In this document: positions 45,689-57,498 of the stretch, in pieces
Numbering within the stretch: the stretch's first letter is position 1
Layout: each line of letters opens with the position of its first letter
From: Guillardia theta CCMP2712
Taxonomy: Eukaryota > Cryptophyceae > Pyrenomonadales > Geminigeraceae
Reading direction: 5' to 3'
DNA: 64,000 nt
Assembly (NCBI RefSeq): GCF_000315625.1
Contig: NW_005434639.1
Span: 219,005 to 283,004 of the forward strand
Notes under the pieces: model-generated
What the model was told of the DNA's origin: nothing
Databases searched by the model: none
Seen by the model: only the letters and a program-made list of their open reading frames with translations
Program-made: the position numbers and the translations under genes

Positions 45689-47119
45689 ATGACGTTGGAT
45701 GGACGCAGATTTCGCGGGAGGAGAATATATCAGCAAATAGAGAAGTGCTTGAAACGATCTACAAAGAAGCTGCGAAGGATTTCGCTTCCAGGGACAGCAA
45801 CGTATGATATGGTGAAGGGAGGGATGATGGGTTTTAACGGACCGGGCAGGTGGAGGTGTCTCTAGAGGTTCCTATGAACTGGTGGACTTCCGTTGTTGTG
45901 CCGCGGCTGAAGGAGATAGTCAAGACTGCAGAGATTAAGAAGGAAGACGTCATCTTCGAGGTGGGAAGTGGTCCAGGGACTCTGCTCAAGTACATCTGTG
46001 AGGAGGAATCGACAAACGTGGACAATGTGTACGCTGTCGATCTGTGCGAGGAGATGGTAGACATAGTTGAGGAGAGATTCCCTGACGTCAATACTCTCCT
46101 TGCCGACTTTCTGGAGCTCTCGAAAGGATCATTACCCAACATGCAGAAGGGCGTTGACGTCATCTTCTTCAACTCTGTGATCAGCACCTTCACAGATCTG
46201 CAGGATCCTCTCAAGGTATCGGCGTCCCTCTTGAATCCAGGAGGAAGAGTTGTCGTCAGCCATCCTCTTGGGTCGCCTTTTGTCAGCGAGATGAAGAAGT
46301 CTATGGAAGAGCTGTACCTGAACGATCTCCCAGCTGTCGACCAGCTCCAACTTCTTGTGAAACACCTCCCGCTCAAGGTCGACAAGTTTGTGTCAGAGGA
46401 TGAGCTGTACATCGCAAGACTGGTTCAGCGACCTTACCATGCCCTGGAGAAAGTCATGTGCATGCGTGGGGACGTCGCATCGGGTTGGGGGAGAGGGGGG
46501 AAGAAGCTTGGGATCCCAACAGCCAACCTTCCTGAATCAATGTTTGCGGATGCTCTGCGGGAGGTCCAGACAGGAGTCTACCTCGGATGGGCTCAGATCG
46601 GTGGGGTGAGCAAGAAGTCGGTGAAAGCCGTGGTCAACGTGGGGTACAGCCCAACTTTCGTCGGAGCTGAGAACCGGGAGAAGGTATGGTAGAGCGTCGG
46701 GGGTCGATAGTTGACCAATGTTGTGTGCCAGGTGGTAGAGGCTCATCTGCTGGAAAAGTTCGAGAACGACTTCTACGGGAAGGAGATGCGTTTGATGCTG
46801 ACAGGATTCCTGCGGCCAGAGACGAAGTTCGACTCGTTCCCTGAGCTACTGGAAGCCATTCACAAGGTGATTCTCTTCTGCCTCCTGGTGCTCTCCGATC
46901 ATGACGACTGCCTCGCGGGTTTTCAGGACATCGAAAACTCTAGGGAAGCGTTGGATACAGAAGAGTTCTCTGTCCTCTCAGCTCATCCCTTCCTGCAAGT
47001 AAGCTTTTCCTTGTCGTGTCTCGGACAGACCTAACCCAGTTTGCAAGGAAACTTCTGATTATGAAGCCTGGCAACAAATTGCGTATGACGATGCTGTGAA
47101 GGCTGCCGGAAGATGTTGA
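45689..47119 (+). CDS. methyltransferase-like domain fused to riboflavin kinase
   Basis: Five exons, 45689-45811, 45850-46683, 46732-46866, 46927-46998 and 47048-47119, in phase, 411 residues. Residues about 55-200 are a Rossmann SAM-methyltransferase domain: DVIFEVGSGPGTLL (motif I), NVYAVDLCEEM (acidic end of strand 2), ADFLEL, and LNPGGRVVVSHPLG. Residues about 240-385 are riboflavin kinase (flavokinase): MRGDVASGWGRGGKKLGIPT with the conserved PT-A-N, then TGVYLGWAQI, KAVVNVGYSPTF, EAHLLEKFENDFYGKEMRL and LRPETKFDSFPELLEAIHK. The kinase makes FMN from riboflavin and ATP. The usual partners in other organisms are FAD synthetase (bacteria) or a HAD phosphatase (plants), so a methyltransferase partner is unusual. 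No leader is seen. The start at 45689 is the first ATG after a stop; an upstream exon cannot be excluded. Confidence 0.75.
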
Positions 47120-47688
47120 GACTTAAAGTATTGATAACGATGAACTAATCTGGTCGTACCGGCCACTGAACTGAACTCGGAAGCGGCTTGAAGTGCCAGG
47201 GTGACCCGGCAACTGCTCCCGTGACTGCTGATTATTGAAGCACCGTGACTGAGATTGGACCGCCGTCATCGTATCAGGCTAGGGGCGAGAGATGCAACTG
47301 ACCGCAACTTGGCGGTTATTTTCCGAATACGTTATGATTATAACCGTTTAGATTGGGGTGGGGTCTTCAGACTGAATGTGAGGGGTGAAGAACACCCAGG
47401 GTGGGTACGAAGACCCCAAGAAATTCACTACAAAGAAGGGGTAGAAAAAATATTACGGGAATATATCGGGGGAAGACATTATCGCCAAGGGTCCTTGAGG
47501 AAATGACAAATATACCAAATTCTTGAAATTTTATTAAGAAAAACATCTGATTTGTTGAAAAAGAAAGTTTTATTTGAAACTTTTTGCGTCATAATTCACA
47601 AAATGATCAAAGATAGATACCCCCGGCGCGAAGGGAGGGGTCCCTTTTACTAGAGGGGGCAGATACGCGCCTCCCCATCGTCGCCGCC
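47120..47688. other. spacer upstream of antenna gene
   Basis: 47155-47260 has GC-rich motifs with GTGACTG; 47340-47470 has GGGGTGGGGT-type and GGGTGGGTAC motifs. No TATA box is clear near the antenna start. Confidence 0.5.
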
Positions 47689-48924
47689 ATGCTGCGCAGC
47701 GCGCTCCTTCTCGCCGGCGCATGCACTGCCTCCGCCTTCGCTCCTGCCGCCCTCCCAGCTCACCGTGCTCAGTCCCGTAAGTCTTATCTGGCACATCCTC
47801 CAGTGCATCTTGTGCGTTAAAACGATGTGCGAACGTTCAGTCTCGATGCTTCTCGTAGAAAGTTGGTTGCATGCTGTCGGTCACTACGTGGGAAGTTGGA
47901 TCCCTGTATCACTGACTCGATCTCTTCGTATGGGTTTGATCCATTCCCCTTGCTCGAGGGCGGATGCTTTCCCGCACTGTGTGAACTTCTGATCCGTGCA
48001 CCTGATGATCCTGAATGTGCTGTAAAACAGCTTGTCAACAGTATTTTGTGACAAGATGTATGATGCGAAGAGGAGCTAACTTGGCCTATCGTAGGATCCG
48101 GTGTCACCATGCAGCTCTGGGGTGAGGGCAAGGTTCAGGGCAGGGGAGTCCAGGCTATCCCTTTCTCCGCTCCTCCTTCCACCCTCCCCGCGGACATGGT
48201 TGGCTATGTCGGCTTCGATCCCCTCGGCTTCTCCACTCTCGTCGACATCAGACTCCTCCGTGAGTCCGAGCTCAAGCACGGTCGCGCTGCTATGCTTGCC
48301 GCCGCTGGAGCCATCGCTCAGGATCTCTTCACCTTCCCTGTGAGTGGGCAGGCAAACCCTCGCTGTCGCCTTCTAAAGTTTGGACGCAGGGAGTCGAGAA
48401 GGTCGTCGGAAAGGCCAAGATGACTGGCGCTCACGATGCCCTCATCGCCGGAGCTCATGCCGGCAACAAGCAGTCCTTCGCCATGCATCAGATCATCTTC
48501 TGGGTTGGCCTCATCGAGATCATCACCCTCCCCGCTATCTTCGAGATGCTCAACGGCTCTCCCCGCAAGCCCGGTGACTTCAGCTTCGATCCCCTCGGCC
48601 TCAACAAGAAGGTGACACTTCCCTCCTCCCTCTTCCCCTCGCTCACTCCTTCTCTCCTACTCGTGATCGTCGATGCTCATCTCTTGCTCTTGCAGTCTGA
48701 TGGCCGCATGGAGCTGGCTGAGATCAAGAACGGCCGCCTCGCCATGATCGGCATCGGAGGTAGATGACTTTATGCTTCCGCTGTTGCACCTTTCACTCAT
48801 CCTCCTTTTCGCAGGCATGATCCACCACTACCTCCTCACCGGCAAGGGACCCATCCAGTTCCTCACCGGCATCCCCAACTACAAGTCATGCATTGAGCCC
48901 CACCTCGGTGCTCTCTGCAAGTAA
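47689..48924 (+). CDS. chlorophyll a/c light-harvesting antenna protein (cryptophyte type)
   Basis: Five exons, 47689-47776, 48095-48339, 48390-48611, 48696-48759 and 48815-48924, in phase, 242 residues. The signal peptide [16 protein letters not shown] is followed by Phe ([12 protein letters not shown]), the cryptophyte plastid-import leader. Helix 1 has the chlorophyll site in [20 protein letters not shown], preceded by the LHC entry FDPLGFS. A second FDPLGLN precedes helix 3, [20 protein letters not shown]. The middle helix is around [20 protein letters not shown]. These are the three membrane helices of the LHC family. It binds chlorophyll a/c and carotenoid in the thylakoid and passes energy to the photosystems. 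The Glu/Arg pairs of helices 1 and 3 are all present. Codon use is strongly C-ending, as in highly expressed genes. Confidence 0.93.
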
Positions 48925-50402
48925 ACTGTCTACCTACCATCATATTTATTGAGCACTCAATATAGAAAAGGGAAATGAAACCTCCTCTGCCCTCCACCTC
49001 CTGCCGCCACGTCCTCACACTTCATCGCTATGCCCCTGTGTTTCCTGCGTTATCCCACCGATTTCCTCGTATCCTGTTGCGCATGTCCTGACAGGGAAGG
49101 GTTAGCACCGGGTCACACCTGTGCAGGCCTGACCATCTGTCCTCTCCTGCACTCGAAGAACATCTGTCTTATCTTCTTACAGTCTTCTGGCAGCTCGTTG
49201 TCTTGCAAGCATTGCTTCACCGTCCCTCCTCTATTCGCGCTGGGAGCACATATCAGTCTCAGAGGTTTCAAGACCGTGCTGCTTCACCAAGGTGTCGTGC
49301 TAATACATATCAAGAGCTTGTTCTTCAGATTCTTGCAGCTGGTAGACATCAAATCTGCGGACTTTTGTTACCAACAGCAATCAAATAATATGAAAATGCG
49401 CACAAAGACAGGCTCGAGGAGTTCTCAGATCTGATAGAAGAGTGCTGAAGGAAGGAGGGGAGGAAGAGAAGGAGGCGTTGAGATACGGAGGAGGATTGGG
49501 GGAATAGGTGGGGGAGTTGGGNNNNNNNNNNNNNNNNNNNNNNNNNNNNNNNNNNNNNNNNNNNNNNNNNNNNNNNNNNNNNNNNNNNNNNNNNNNNNNN
49601 NNNNNNNNNNNNNNNNNNNNNTCAGATTTCATGAATTTCAGTCGATCTGTTGGTTCTCAAACTGGTCCTGCAATCTAGTCGCGATCCTCCGTCGAGGGCG
49701 GTTCAGGAACTACCTCATGCATTTGGCTTCGTTGGGGCCGCCGATGCGAAACCGATTTCAAGTAATGTCTAGATTCTATGGACGGCGTTTTAAATATATG
49801 ATTAGGGGGCAAGCTGCGGGGTGGGGAGTCGGGTGGACGATATATGGGGGGCTCCAACAAAGGAAAGGAACAAAAGGAAAGAGAGGATGAGGTGTACAGT
49901 CATCGACAAAATCCCTTCTATCTGACAACGTTGTCTCCTCATCTTGCACTGCCTATTGCAGCTCAATCCTCTCCTCCCCACGTCGCTCGTTCGCTGCCGT
50001 ACGTTTACCAATCTTCTGTGCCTCTCCAACCAACCCCCGCACTCCACCCCTTTCCTCCTTCAGCTCCCTTCGCTTCTCTTCTCCCAGGCGCCTCCTCCTC
50101 CTCCTCGTCGTCGTCGTCGTCGTCTCTTATCTCCTACTCTCCCTCCTGCTGCCTCCACCGTCCTCCATGGCAGTACTCCAGACATGCTGACCAACTTTTC
50201 AGGTATGAAAAGGTGGGGTACAAATCATCTTCTAAAGGGGGGTGGGGTGGTACCTCGAGCCTTTCATTGCAACTCGTTACGAGTCCCTCCTGATGCCGCT
50301 CAGCTAAACTACAAAACTTAACAATCCCAGGACAACCAAGTTCCTCCTCATTCTACTGCTTCGCAAGCTCCTCCTGCTTCTGTGCACAAGTGTAAGCGAC
50401 GT
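48925..50402. other. spacer with assembly gap
   Basis: Contains the 100-N gap at 49522-49621, GGGGT-type motifs at 49805-49850 and 50205-50255, and a TCC/GTC repeat at 50090-50125. A plus-strand frame at 49845-50293 is open, but its content is low complexity; not supported as a gene. Confidence 0.45.
49522..49621. other. assembly gap, 100 N
   Basis: Second placeholder of exactly 100 N, next to a GGAGGA/GGGGGA purine run. Confidence 0.98.
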
Positions 50403-53190
50403 TCAAGCGCGATCGTAGCGGTTGACCTCCATGTACTTGCGGAAGCAAGCCACGTCTCCGAGTTCGCACCCCACCTTGCTCCTCATGATTCTCCTGCAGC
50501 ATCGATGAGAAGGGGAGGAGAAGAGGAGGAGGAGGAGAGGAGAAGAGAGAGGAGGTGACCTGAACTCATCACGCTTATCCAGGAATCTCGGATGCTGCCA
50601 CCTTGTCACCGCCTCACATTCCTGCGTATCTCCTCACCTTCACGATGCCGTAGTCCTGATTCTCCAGGGGGTCGAACACCTAAATGATGGAGAATCAGAA
50701 ACGAACAACAAGGGAACAACGACGAGGAGGGGGAGGAGCGGGGTGAGGAAGGAGAAGAAGAGGAGAAAGGGGGGGAATTTTGCACACCTTCACGTTAAGA
50801 AGCTTGTCCTTCTCCGTGGCCTCCGAGTCATCACCAGGGACGAGCTCCTTGGGATACTTGGACCACTGCGGGTCCTCAGGGAAGAGGTCGCCCAACCTGT
50901 CGCTCGTTATCATCGTCCTCACCAACACCACTTCCTCCCCCTCCCGCCACTGCCACCGCCTACACCACCTCCTCCTCCTCTTCATCCTCCCTCTTCTCCC
51001 CGCCACCACTTGCTGCTGTCTCTTCACCTCTGCTGTGCTTCTTTGAATGTGAGGTAAGCGGTGGTCGCGTTCTTCATCCTCGACTTATCCTCCTTCTGCG
51101 TCATGACGTCCGGCAGCCCAGGCCACATGCTCATCTTCCTGAAGCAATCTGCATCTCCGAGGAGACAGCCTGACTTGTCCGACAGCTCGCGGCCATCGGG
51201 AAGGAACTTGTAGTCCATGTCTGCGTTGTCTACCGGGTCGAAGACTTTGGTGTTCATCGCTCTCTCCAGCTGGAACAAGTCAGGCCCCATAAAGGCAGAC
51301 TCCTGAATTTCACCTCTGCTTCCTTCGACTCAGGATCCTTCATGAGCTCCTTGGGGACAGAGTTCCAATCTGATAGACAGCATGAGCTTCAGGAAGGAAA
51401 AATTTCAAACCGTCAGCACACCTGGATTCTCTGGAAGCAGATCACCCAAACGGTCAGCAGCCCTCGAGAGGTAGTTCTGAGAGGACAAGGTCTTAGGTCG
51501 GAGGAAGGTCACAAAATGAGTGCCTACGATCGTGTTGTTCTTGCAGTCATTGCCACATCCTGGGGCAGGAGGAGGAGGGACACTCCTTGCACTGGCTTTG
51601 ACCTGAGTCGCTCATGAGCGAAACCAAGAGACATTTTGTGCTAGGAAAGTACCTTCTCGGGATCATGTCGATCCGCAACCTCTGTGTTGGGAGGGTCTTG
51701 CCTGCCAAATGTTGTCACAGGTTCTACCTCTTAACAGCGATAGCAAGCTCAGACCATGCGGTAAGCCAGTACTCGCTGGTATCCTTTGCTTCTTTCTCAG
51801 GCCCCAGAAACGCTTCTTTCGGATAGGTCACCTATAACAGGACATCAATCAGAACATCAGTTGCTGTGACTTGGGAATGCCAACCACTGGAGCAGAGGGA
51901 GGATTGCCGATCAATGATTGATATGCATTGTAGTTTGACTTCCAGAGGGACTCGTATTCCTGTGCCTGAAAGGTTTCGTGAGCAGCAGTTGAAACGAGCA
52001 CCAGGTCCCATCTACCTTGTTGGAGTACGTCGGATAATTCTTCCAGAGGTTCCAAAGCCTGTAATATTTGATAGCTTCTCTCTTCTTCTCCACGGACCTT
52101 GAGATCAGATCATGCAAGCGCCAACAGGAAGGGGGATCAACTTACTGGTAGAGATCGCTCCAGTACTTGTGCATTTTATAGAAGTACTCGTACTCGTCCT
52201 TGATCCTCCTGCCAGTTGGCGAGTTGGGCGTTTCAAGGCCATCGTAGTCTCCTTTTCTCTTGAGATATTTCGCGTATTCAGTCGCGTCTTCTGCATTGTA
52301 CCTCTTCATATCGTCGAGCCCAAATTGAGTCCATGGCAGGTTCACTTGGGCACAGTGGACCACGAAACGAAGATCGTCTCCACCGCATCCCTCAGCTGTC
52401 AGATGGAATCCTGTCATAACAGAGTTGTCTCCGCATGATGGATGATGTCTGTCCAGGTATGCCAAGGTCTTTTGTCGCACCAACTGACAGCTCCCCCAGA
52501 CGTCCCTCAAGTTGGTGGTTTCGGCTGGGCTGCAGTAGTAGTTGATTCTGACCTGCTGCGAAGAACAACCGCTTGTCGTGAGTTGCCATGACTTCAGAAC
52601 TTCACCAGGATTGCACTGCACTGGCTGCCTGTCAAGATACTCCAGGTACTCATCCCTGCAATGGAACAAATCTTAATCTCAGGGCAGCGGAATGGAAGGT
52701 CTCACTTGTTATCTTGGCAGCTTGTTTGGTAGAAGTTGCTTGTCGAACTTATTGCTGAACCGTGACTGGAACAATCATAACTTGCTTGAAACTTGAAGCG
52801 CATCCAATCTCGGTTGTCGTCTGGATAGCAAGAATGGAATGTAAAAAAGTTAATTGCGCTATGATCAGGGCAGCTGAGTTGATGCTCTGAGAGTTTTCCG
52901 AGTTTCTTGTCGGCAAACCTGCTACAATCAGTATTCTTCTCATTTGAAGAGAGAGAAACGATCTCGTTCGCCAACAGGTCCTGCGCGACATGGTCGTCGG
53001 AGAGCATCATCATTCGCTTCCATGGCAAGGAAAGTCTCACTCTCCGCGCATGGGAGACCGTCTGAGAAATGGGCGTGAGAGGGACGGGGACTTGCTGGTA
53101 GAGCAGTGACGGCATGATCCTATCATGTCGCTCGATGACCAGGGCGATCGCCATGAGCGACAACACGCCATAGCCTACCCGGCGCTGCAT
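50403..53190 (-). CDS. anchored Cys-rich repeat protein, unknown family
   Basis: Twelve exons: 53190-52706, 52655-52146, 52097-52016, 51965-51885, 51831-51736, 51476-51422, 51369-51314, 51269-51028, 50896-50788, 50679-50638, 50594-50560 and 50493-50403, in phase, 627 residues. MQRRVGYGVLSLMAIALVI is a signal anchor. Three Cys-rich units follow (about 75-290), for example DRHHPSCGDNSVMTGFHLTA then GCGGDDLRFVVHC, with a YLDR entry and beta strands. A Tyr/Trp-rich helical part comes next (YYRLWNLWKNYPTYSNK, YESLWKSNYNAYQ). The C-terminal third repeats twice: LGDLLPENPDWNSVPKEL / LGDLFPEDPQWSKYPKEL, then VFDPVDNAD / VFDPLENQD, then GCLLGDADCFRKM / GCELGDVACFRKYM. The layout suggests a surface protein. 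I know no named family. The exon 5 donor (GCT|GTTAAG) is weak. Confidence 0.65.
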
Positions 53191-53738
53191 GAAGAGCCGC
53201 TCTCTGAAAACGGGAATGGGTATGAGGGGTATCGTAACTGGTATTATAGGGGTAGTCGAAGTACATACCAGGGGGTCCTTCGAAGATATCAAGTAGGGGT
53301 AGTCAACTATATTAGAAGGGGGTACCTGTTCAGGCCCTGGTGGCATCATGCCATGACATCGGACCGGCGGGCCGGCGGCCGGGCCCACCGGGGGGCGTGG
53401 CGGGCCCGGGCAACTTAACTGGGCCTTGTTCGCCACAGCTGCCGCCGGGCCCGGGGACTTCGGGAATCATGATCATCGGATCGGGTAGCGCCCAGTGTAT
53501 CGCAGGCGGGGTACTCAGGAGGGGCCCGGTACGTCAATCGGCGGTGACCGGTGCGCGTCGGAACTGTGACGCTGGTTGGGGCCCGGTCCGAGTGATTCCG
53601 ACAGTGACTGGGCCGGGCCGCAGTGACATTGAGGCGTGATGTGAATGACTAACCGTGTTTAGACTCAAGTGGGGAAAGCCTAATTCTTTGAAAGTGCTAA
53701 GCAGAGCAGTGTTTGATAAGAAAGTTGTTCAAAGTTCG
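53191..53738. other. spacer with GGGGTA motifs and GC-rich island
   Basis: 53225-53330 carries three GGGGTA-type motifs, two of them AGGGGTAGTC. 53340-53640 is the GC-rich island annotated separately. No gene is seen. Confidence 0.55.
53340..53640. repeat. GC-rich island
   Basis: About 300 bp rich in CCGGGCCC, CGGTGACCGG and GTGACTGGGCCGGGCC. It differs sharply from the AT-richer flanks and resembles the islands at 29566, 58140 and 63530. Confidence 0.6.
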
Positions 53739-56700
53739 TCACTTCTTCAGGAGGGCGTCAGTCACGTTCATGCAGGCGCTGCGATAGAAGAGGAGGGAGG
53801 CGAGGAACTCCATGACGTACGTGCCGATCATGTCAACCCCCATGAGCTGCAAGATCTGCAAACGAGACAAAGGATCAGGTCGTGTGGCAAACAGAGGGAG
53901 GAGGTACCTGGAACTTGAGCTCTTGAGTCGGCATCGGGGTCAACATCAAGTATGCGTTGAAGTCCGTGCTCACTTCGAGGCAGACTCCGACGAGGAGGGC
54001 CACCGCGACGATGAGCGAGTAGAGGAGCGGCTTATGCTCGGTGAGGGACTGCATGTACGGCCTGCCTCTGTAATTGACGGCGAAGATCATCACCTGCGCA
54101 ATGGCGGTGATGATGAAGATGACGGAGTTCAAGATGTTGGGCGAGAAGTTGGAGTCAGGGTCTCGATCGGACACGCAGGTGCCCCCGATGCAGCCGTTGC
54201 AGCCGATGAACTCGCAAGGGCCCGAGCAGAGGGGAGCAGTCAGCCCCTCCTCCTTCGCTTTGGTGCTGTTGACCGAGTCCCCGCTGCATACCCATCCTTG
54301 CTTCACGTGCGGGTTCGTGTGCTCGATTGCCTTGACCAGCACAAACAGATGCACGGCGAACTGGCCAAGGACGCTGAAGACCATGTAGGAACAGCAGATC
54401 GTTGAAGGAGGACGAACAGGAGCAAGAGTATTGAGAGGCTTCGCATGCGACATGAAGAGGAAGAAGATTGCCGACATCATGGCCGAGAGCATCATCTGCT
54501 GATCGCCCAGCTTGATGCCAGCTAGGTAGAGCGCAGACAGGCAGTAGGCTAGCGTCAGGCAGGAGAGCGCCTGAATCTTGTAGATCTGCATCGTTGTCAC
54601 AAGCGTGCATCTCCCCTGCTGGATGATCCTCGTTATGGGGAAGATGCTGTTCTGCCTGCAGGTGAAGGGAGAAGCGATACTCGCGTCTCCCAGCCTCACG
54701 ATGGTAATCTCCTCGTTGGCCATCTGAGCGTCCCTGAGCTGGAGGTCGAACAAGGTCGGTCCCCCGACCTTGTTGAGGTAGACGCTGTCCTGCTTCCTCC
54801 TCCTCTCCTCGTCGTCGGGGTTGAACACGCCCGACAGCAGAGCGACTCCCACGTGCGAAGCTTTCAGCGCCCCGACATCGTTGGTACCATCCCCACACAT
54901 GAGGGTGTAGTGACCCTTCGCCTTCAGGCAGAGCAGGATCTGCTCCTTCTGCGTCGGGGAGACCCGTGCGAAGACTCTGACGTGCTCCATCATCCTGTCG
55001 ATAGTCTCCGTTGCCATCGATCTCCAGGTCTCTCCCGAGATGCACAGGTCGTACTTCTTGGACAGCTTCCCCGTGTCCTTCACATCGAACGGATGCCTCT
55101 CGCTCTCGTCAGGCGATACCCACTCCAGCTCACCAGACCCTCCGCCTCCAGCTGACGACTTGGCCGTCAAGATCAGGCTGACGTCGTTGCTGCACATTCC
55201 CAGCTCCCTCGCCACGTGACACGCGGTCAAGACTTGATCGCCAGTGATCATGACCAGGTGGTGGCCTGACTCCTTCAGAGCCTTCAGAGACGTTGCAGAC
55301 TCGAACTTGTTCGGGCATCGGAACACAACCAGCCCGGCAAACTTCAGCTGATTCTCAGCTGTCTCTCTCGACATCGAGCGAAGCTGAGAGATTTGCTGGC
55401 GTGGGAGCTCCTTGTAGCCCAGAGCAAGGACCCTTGCCCCTTGCCTCGAGTAGTACTCATAGGTGGCCTTGAAGTAAGGGGGGGTATACTCGTACCTGTC
55501 CTGCATGGTTTCAGGCGCCCCCTTGCAGAGGACCATGAACTGAGAGACAGCAGCTCCACTCGTTGACCTGTCAGCGAGCTCTACAACAGTCGCCATCCTC
55601 TTGAGCGAAGACGCAAAAGGAAAACGATGGTGGACAACGATCTTTCGCTTCCTCCCAGAGGTTTCCATCGAGATATCTCCCTTGCTCAACGTCCACCCGA
55701 ACGCCTCCAACGCCACCTTCTCCATCGTCTCTCCCGACAGAGAGTCGTCGATGTTCACCAGCCCGTGACATCCGCACAGGACAAGCACAGAAGGGTCAGG
55801 GACGTTGGCAGGAGAATCCAGCGTTGAGTGAGCCGCGTTGTCCTTAGGTGGCTGCATCCCTGCAACTCCCTCAAGGATCAGATCCTCCGACGTCAAAGTT
55901 CCTGTCTTGTCAAAGCAGCAGACCCCTACTTTCCCTGCAAATGGAATCCGAAATGGTTCGGTGCAGAAGACTCCAAGTTTCGAAAGCGAGTGAAGCGACG
56001 AATTTACAGCAAGAGACAGATTCATCGGGAGCTCAGGAGGAACGACCGATGCGATGATCATGGAGCAGTTCAGCAGCAACTTCGCTTTGTTTCTCTTGGG
56101 GTCATGCCAACCTTCTTTGAGAACGTATCCTGCTGCAGCTAGTGCAAAGCAGAGCAAGACTGAGACAAAGATCCCGGCCTCCTTGGTAGCAGCAGTTGTT
56201 TGTTCACTGGAGAACATGATGGTTCGCACCAGCCGACCTTGGGAGGTGTTGAAGCCGTTTCTGATCACATAAGCCACGCAGCCATTATCTGGGGGCTTTG
56301 GGATACCCTTTGGATGTGTTTCTGGCTCCTGAACAGTTTGCAAGACCTTGGTTCCTCCGAACACGACATACAGGCGATCTCCAGTATCAGAAGATCGCTT
56401 GAGAGAGAGAACCTCCTGCTTGTCTCGCAGGGCAACTCCAACCTTCTGCTGCGGGGTTGCCTCTCCTGTCAAGATGGCCTCGTTGACCACAACCTTCCCG
56501 CTGAGAAGTAGGAGGTCTGCCGGCACGACTGCGTCAGGATCCAACCTGTTCCTTGAGACTGACATGATGTCTCCAGGAAGAAGACAGTCACTGTCCATGG
56601 TGTGCCACGAGCCTCCTCGCAGCACCTTCACCTTGCTGGGTTTCCCCATCATGTCACGTAGCATGGAAATGTTTCGAGTCCGCGAGAAGACGACAGTTCC

Positions 56701-57498
56701 TTCGAACAGGAGCAACATCAACAGTGTGAAGATGGAGAAATACCAGTACTCGTCCATACTCCAAAGAGCGACACACGCGATCTGAAACACGAAGAACGGC
56801 TGCCTGCATTGCTCCAGGTAGAGCTCGCTGAAAGAGGGCAGCGGGATCTGGAAGCTGTTGATACCCCATCGATGAGTGGCGTCTTCAATGTCCGACTCAT
56901 CCTTGTAGCCCGTTGCTGACAGGTACTGCCCGAAAGAAAGATGAACAGGAAACTCAACCTTGTTGAACTTCTTGTTGTCTGCATCCCAGATGTAGCGGCG
57001 CTTGTGAAATTCGAAGCTGAGGACCTCCTCCTTCTTCTTGTCCATGGCAGGTTTGAGGGTCAGCTTTGCTAGTTCACAGATTCCGACTTTCTCTGTCACT
57101 TTCGATGGCTTCACCTTCACAACAGTCGCGTCGTTGATGTCATCGACTCTTTTCATCGTGGCTAGAGCTTTGAATTCCACGGACCAGTAGGTGCCCAGGT
57201 GTGTCACCAACTGCATGATCAAGAGCAATGGTATGAAAGCGGTGTTCAGGACAGGAAGCAAGAGGCCGAGGAACGCAACTCCCTCGTTCTGCTTGGTGAT
57301 GTGCTGCGCCCGTGTAATGTTCTGTTCCATGGTGACGTTTGACTCCAGGTTGGCTGCTGGCCCCGCCGCCTGCGGTGCGAGCTTGCTGGCGTAAATGATG
57401 TAAGAGAAATTCACGATGTGGAGGATGATAAAAGGAATGACATCCAGCCTTGCCCATTTCGGTACAGGTTTGTGCAAACTGAAAGATTTGACCCCCAT
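53739..57498 (-). CDS. P5A-type ATPase (ATP13A1/Spf1-like)
   Basis: Two exons, 57498-53908 and 53855-53739, phase 0, 1235 residues (ATP13A1 is about 1200). The start is set at MGVKSFSLHKPVPKWARLDV, the first ATG in the frame; the open frame reaches back to 57567 without one. The P5A-specific PPELPMNLSLAVN in the fourth membrane helix comes before the phosphorylation site CFDKTGTLTSEDL (Asp near 532). The dephosphorylation motif is TGEATPQQK, the hinge is MCGDGTNDVGAL (near 870), and several helices follow to a final one in the second exon (VMEFLASLLFYRS). P5A ATPases sit in the ER membrane and extract mislocalised tail-anchored and mitochondrial helices. All catalytic residues are present. 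It is long and nearly intronless, unlike its neighbours. Confidence 0.92.

Noticed and set aside
45329-45736. Minus-strand Cys-containing frame (CSAYWDALECHAKG) as a CHCH protein
   Set aside because: Cys spacing does not fit CX9C and no exon partners were found.
54155-55045. 296-codon minus-strand frame inside the P5A ATPase
   Set aside because: It is a shifted frame of the same strand; the main frame holds all P-type ATPase motifs.
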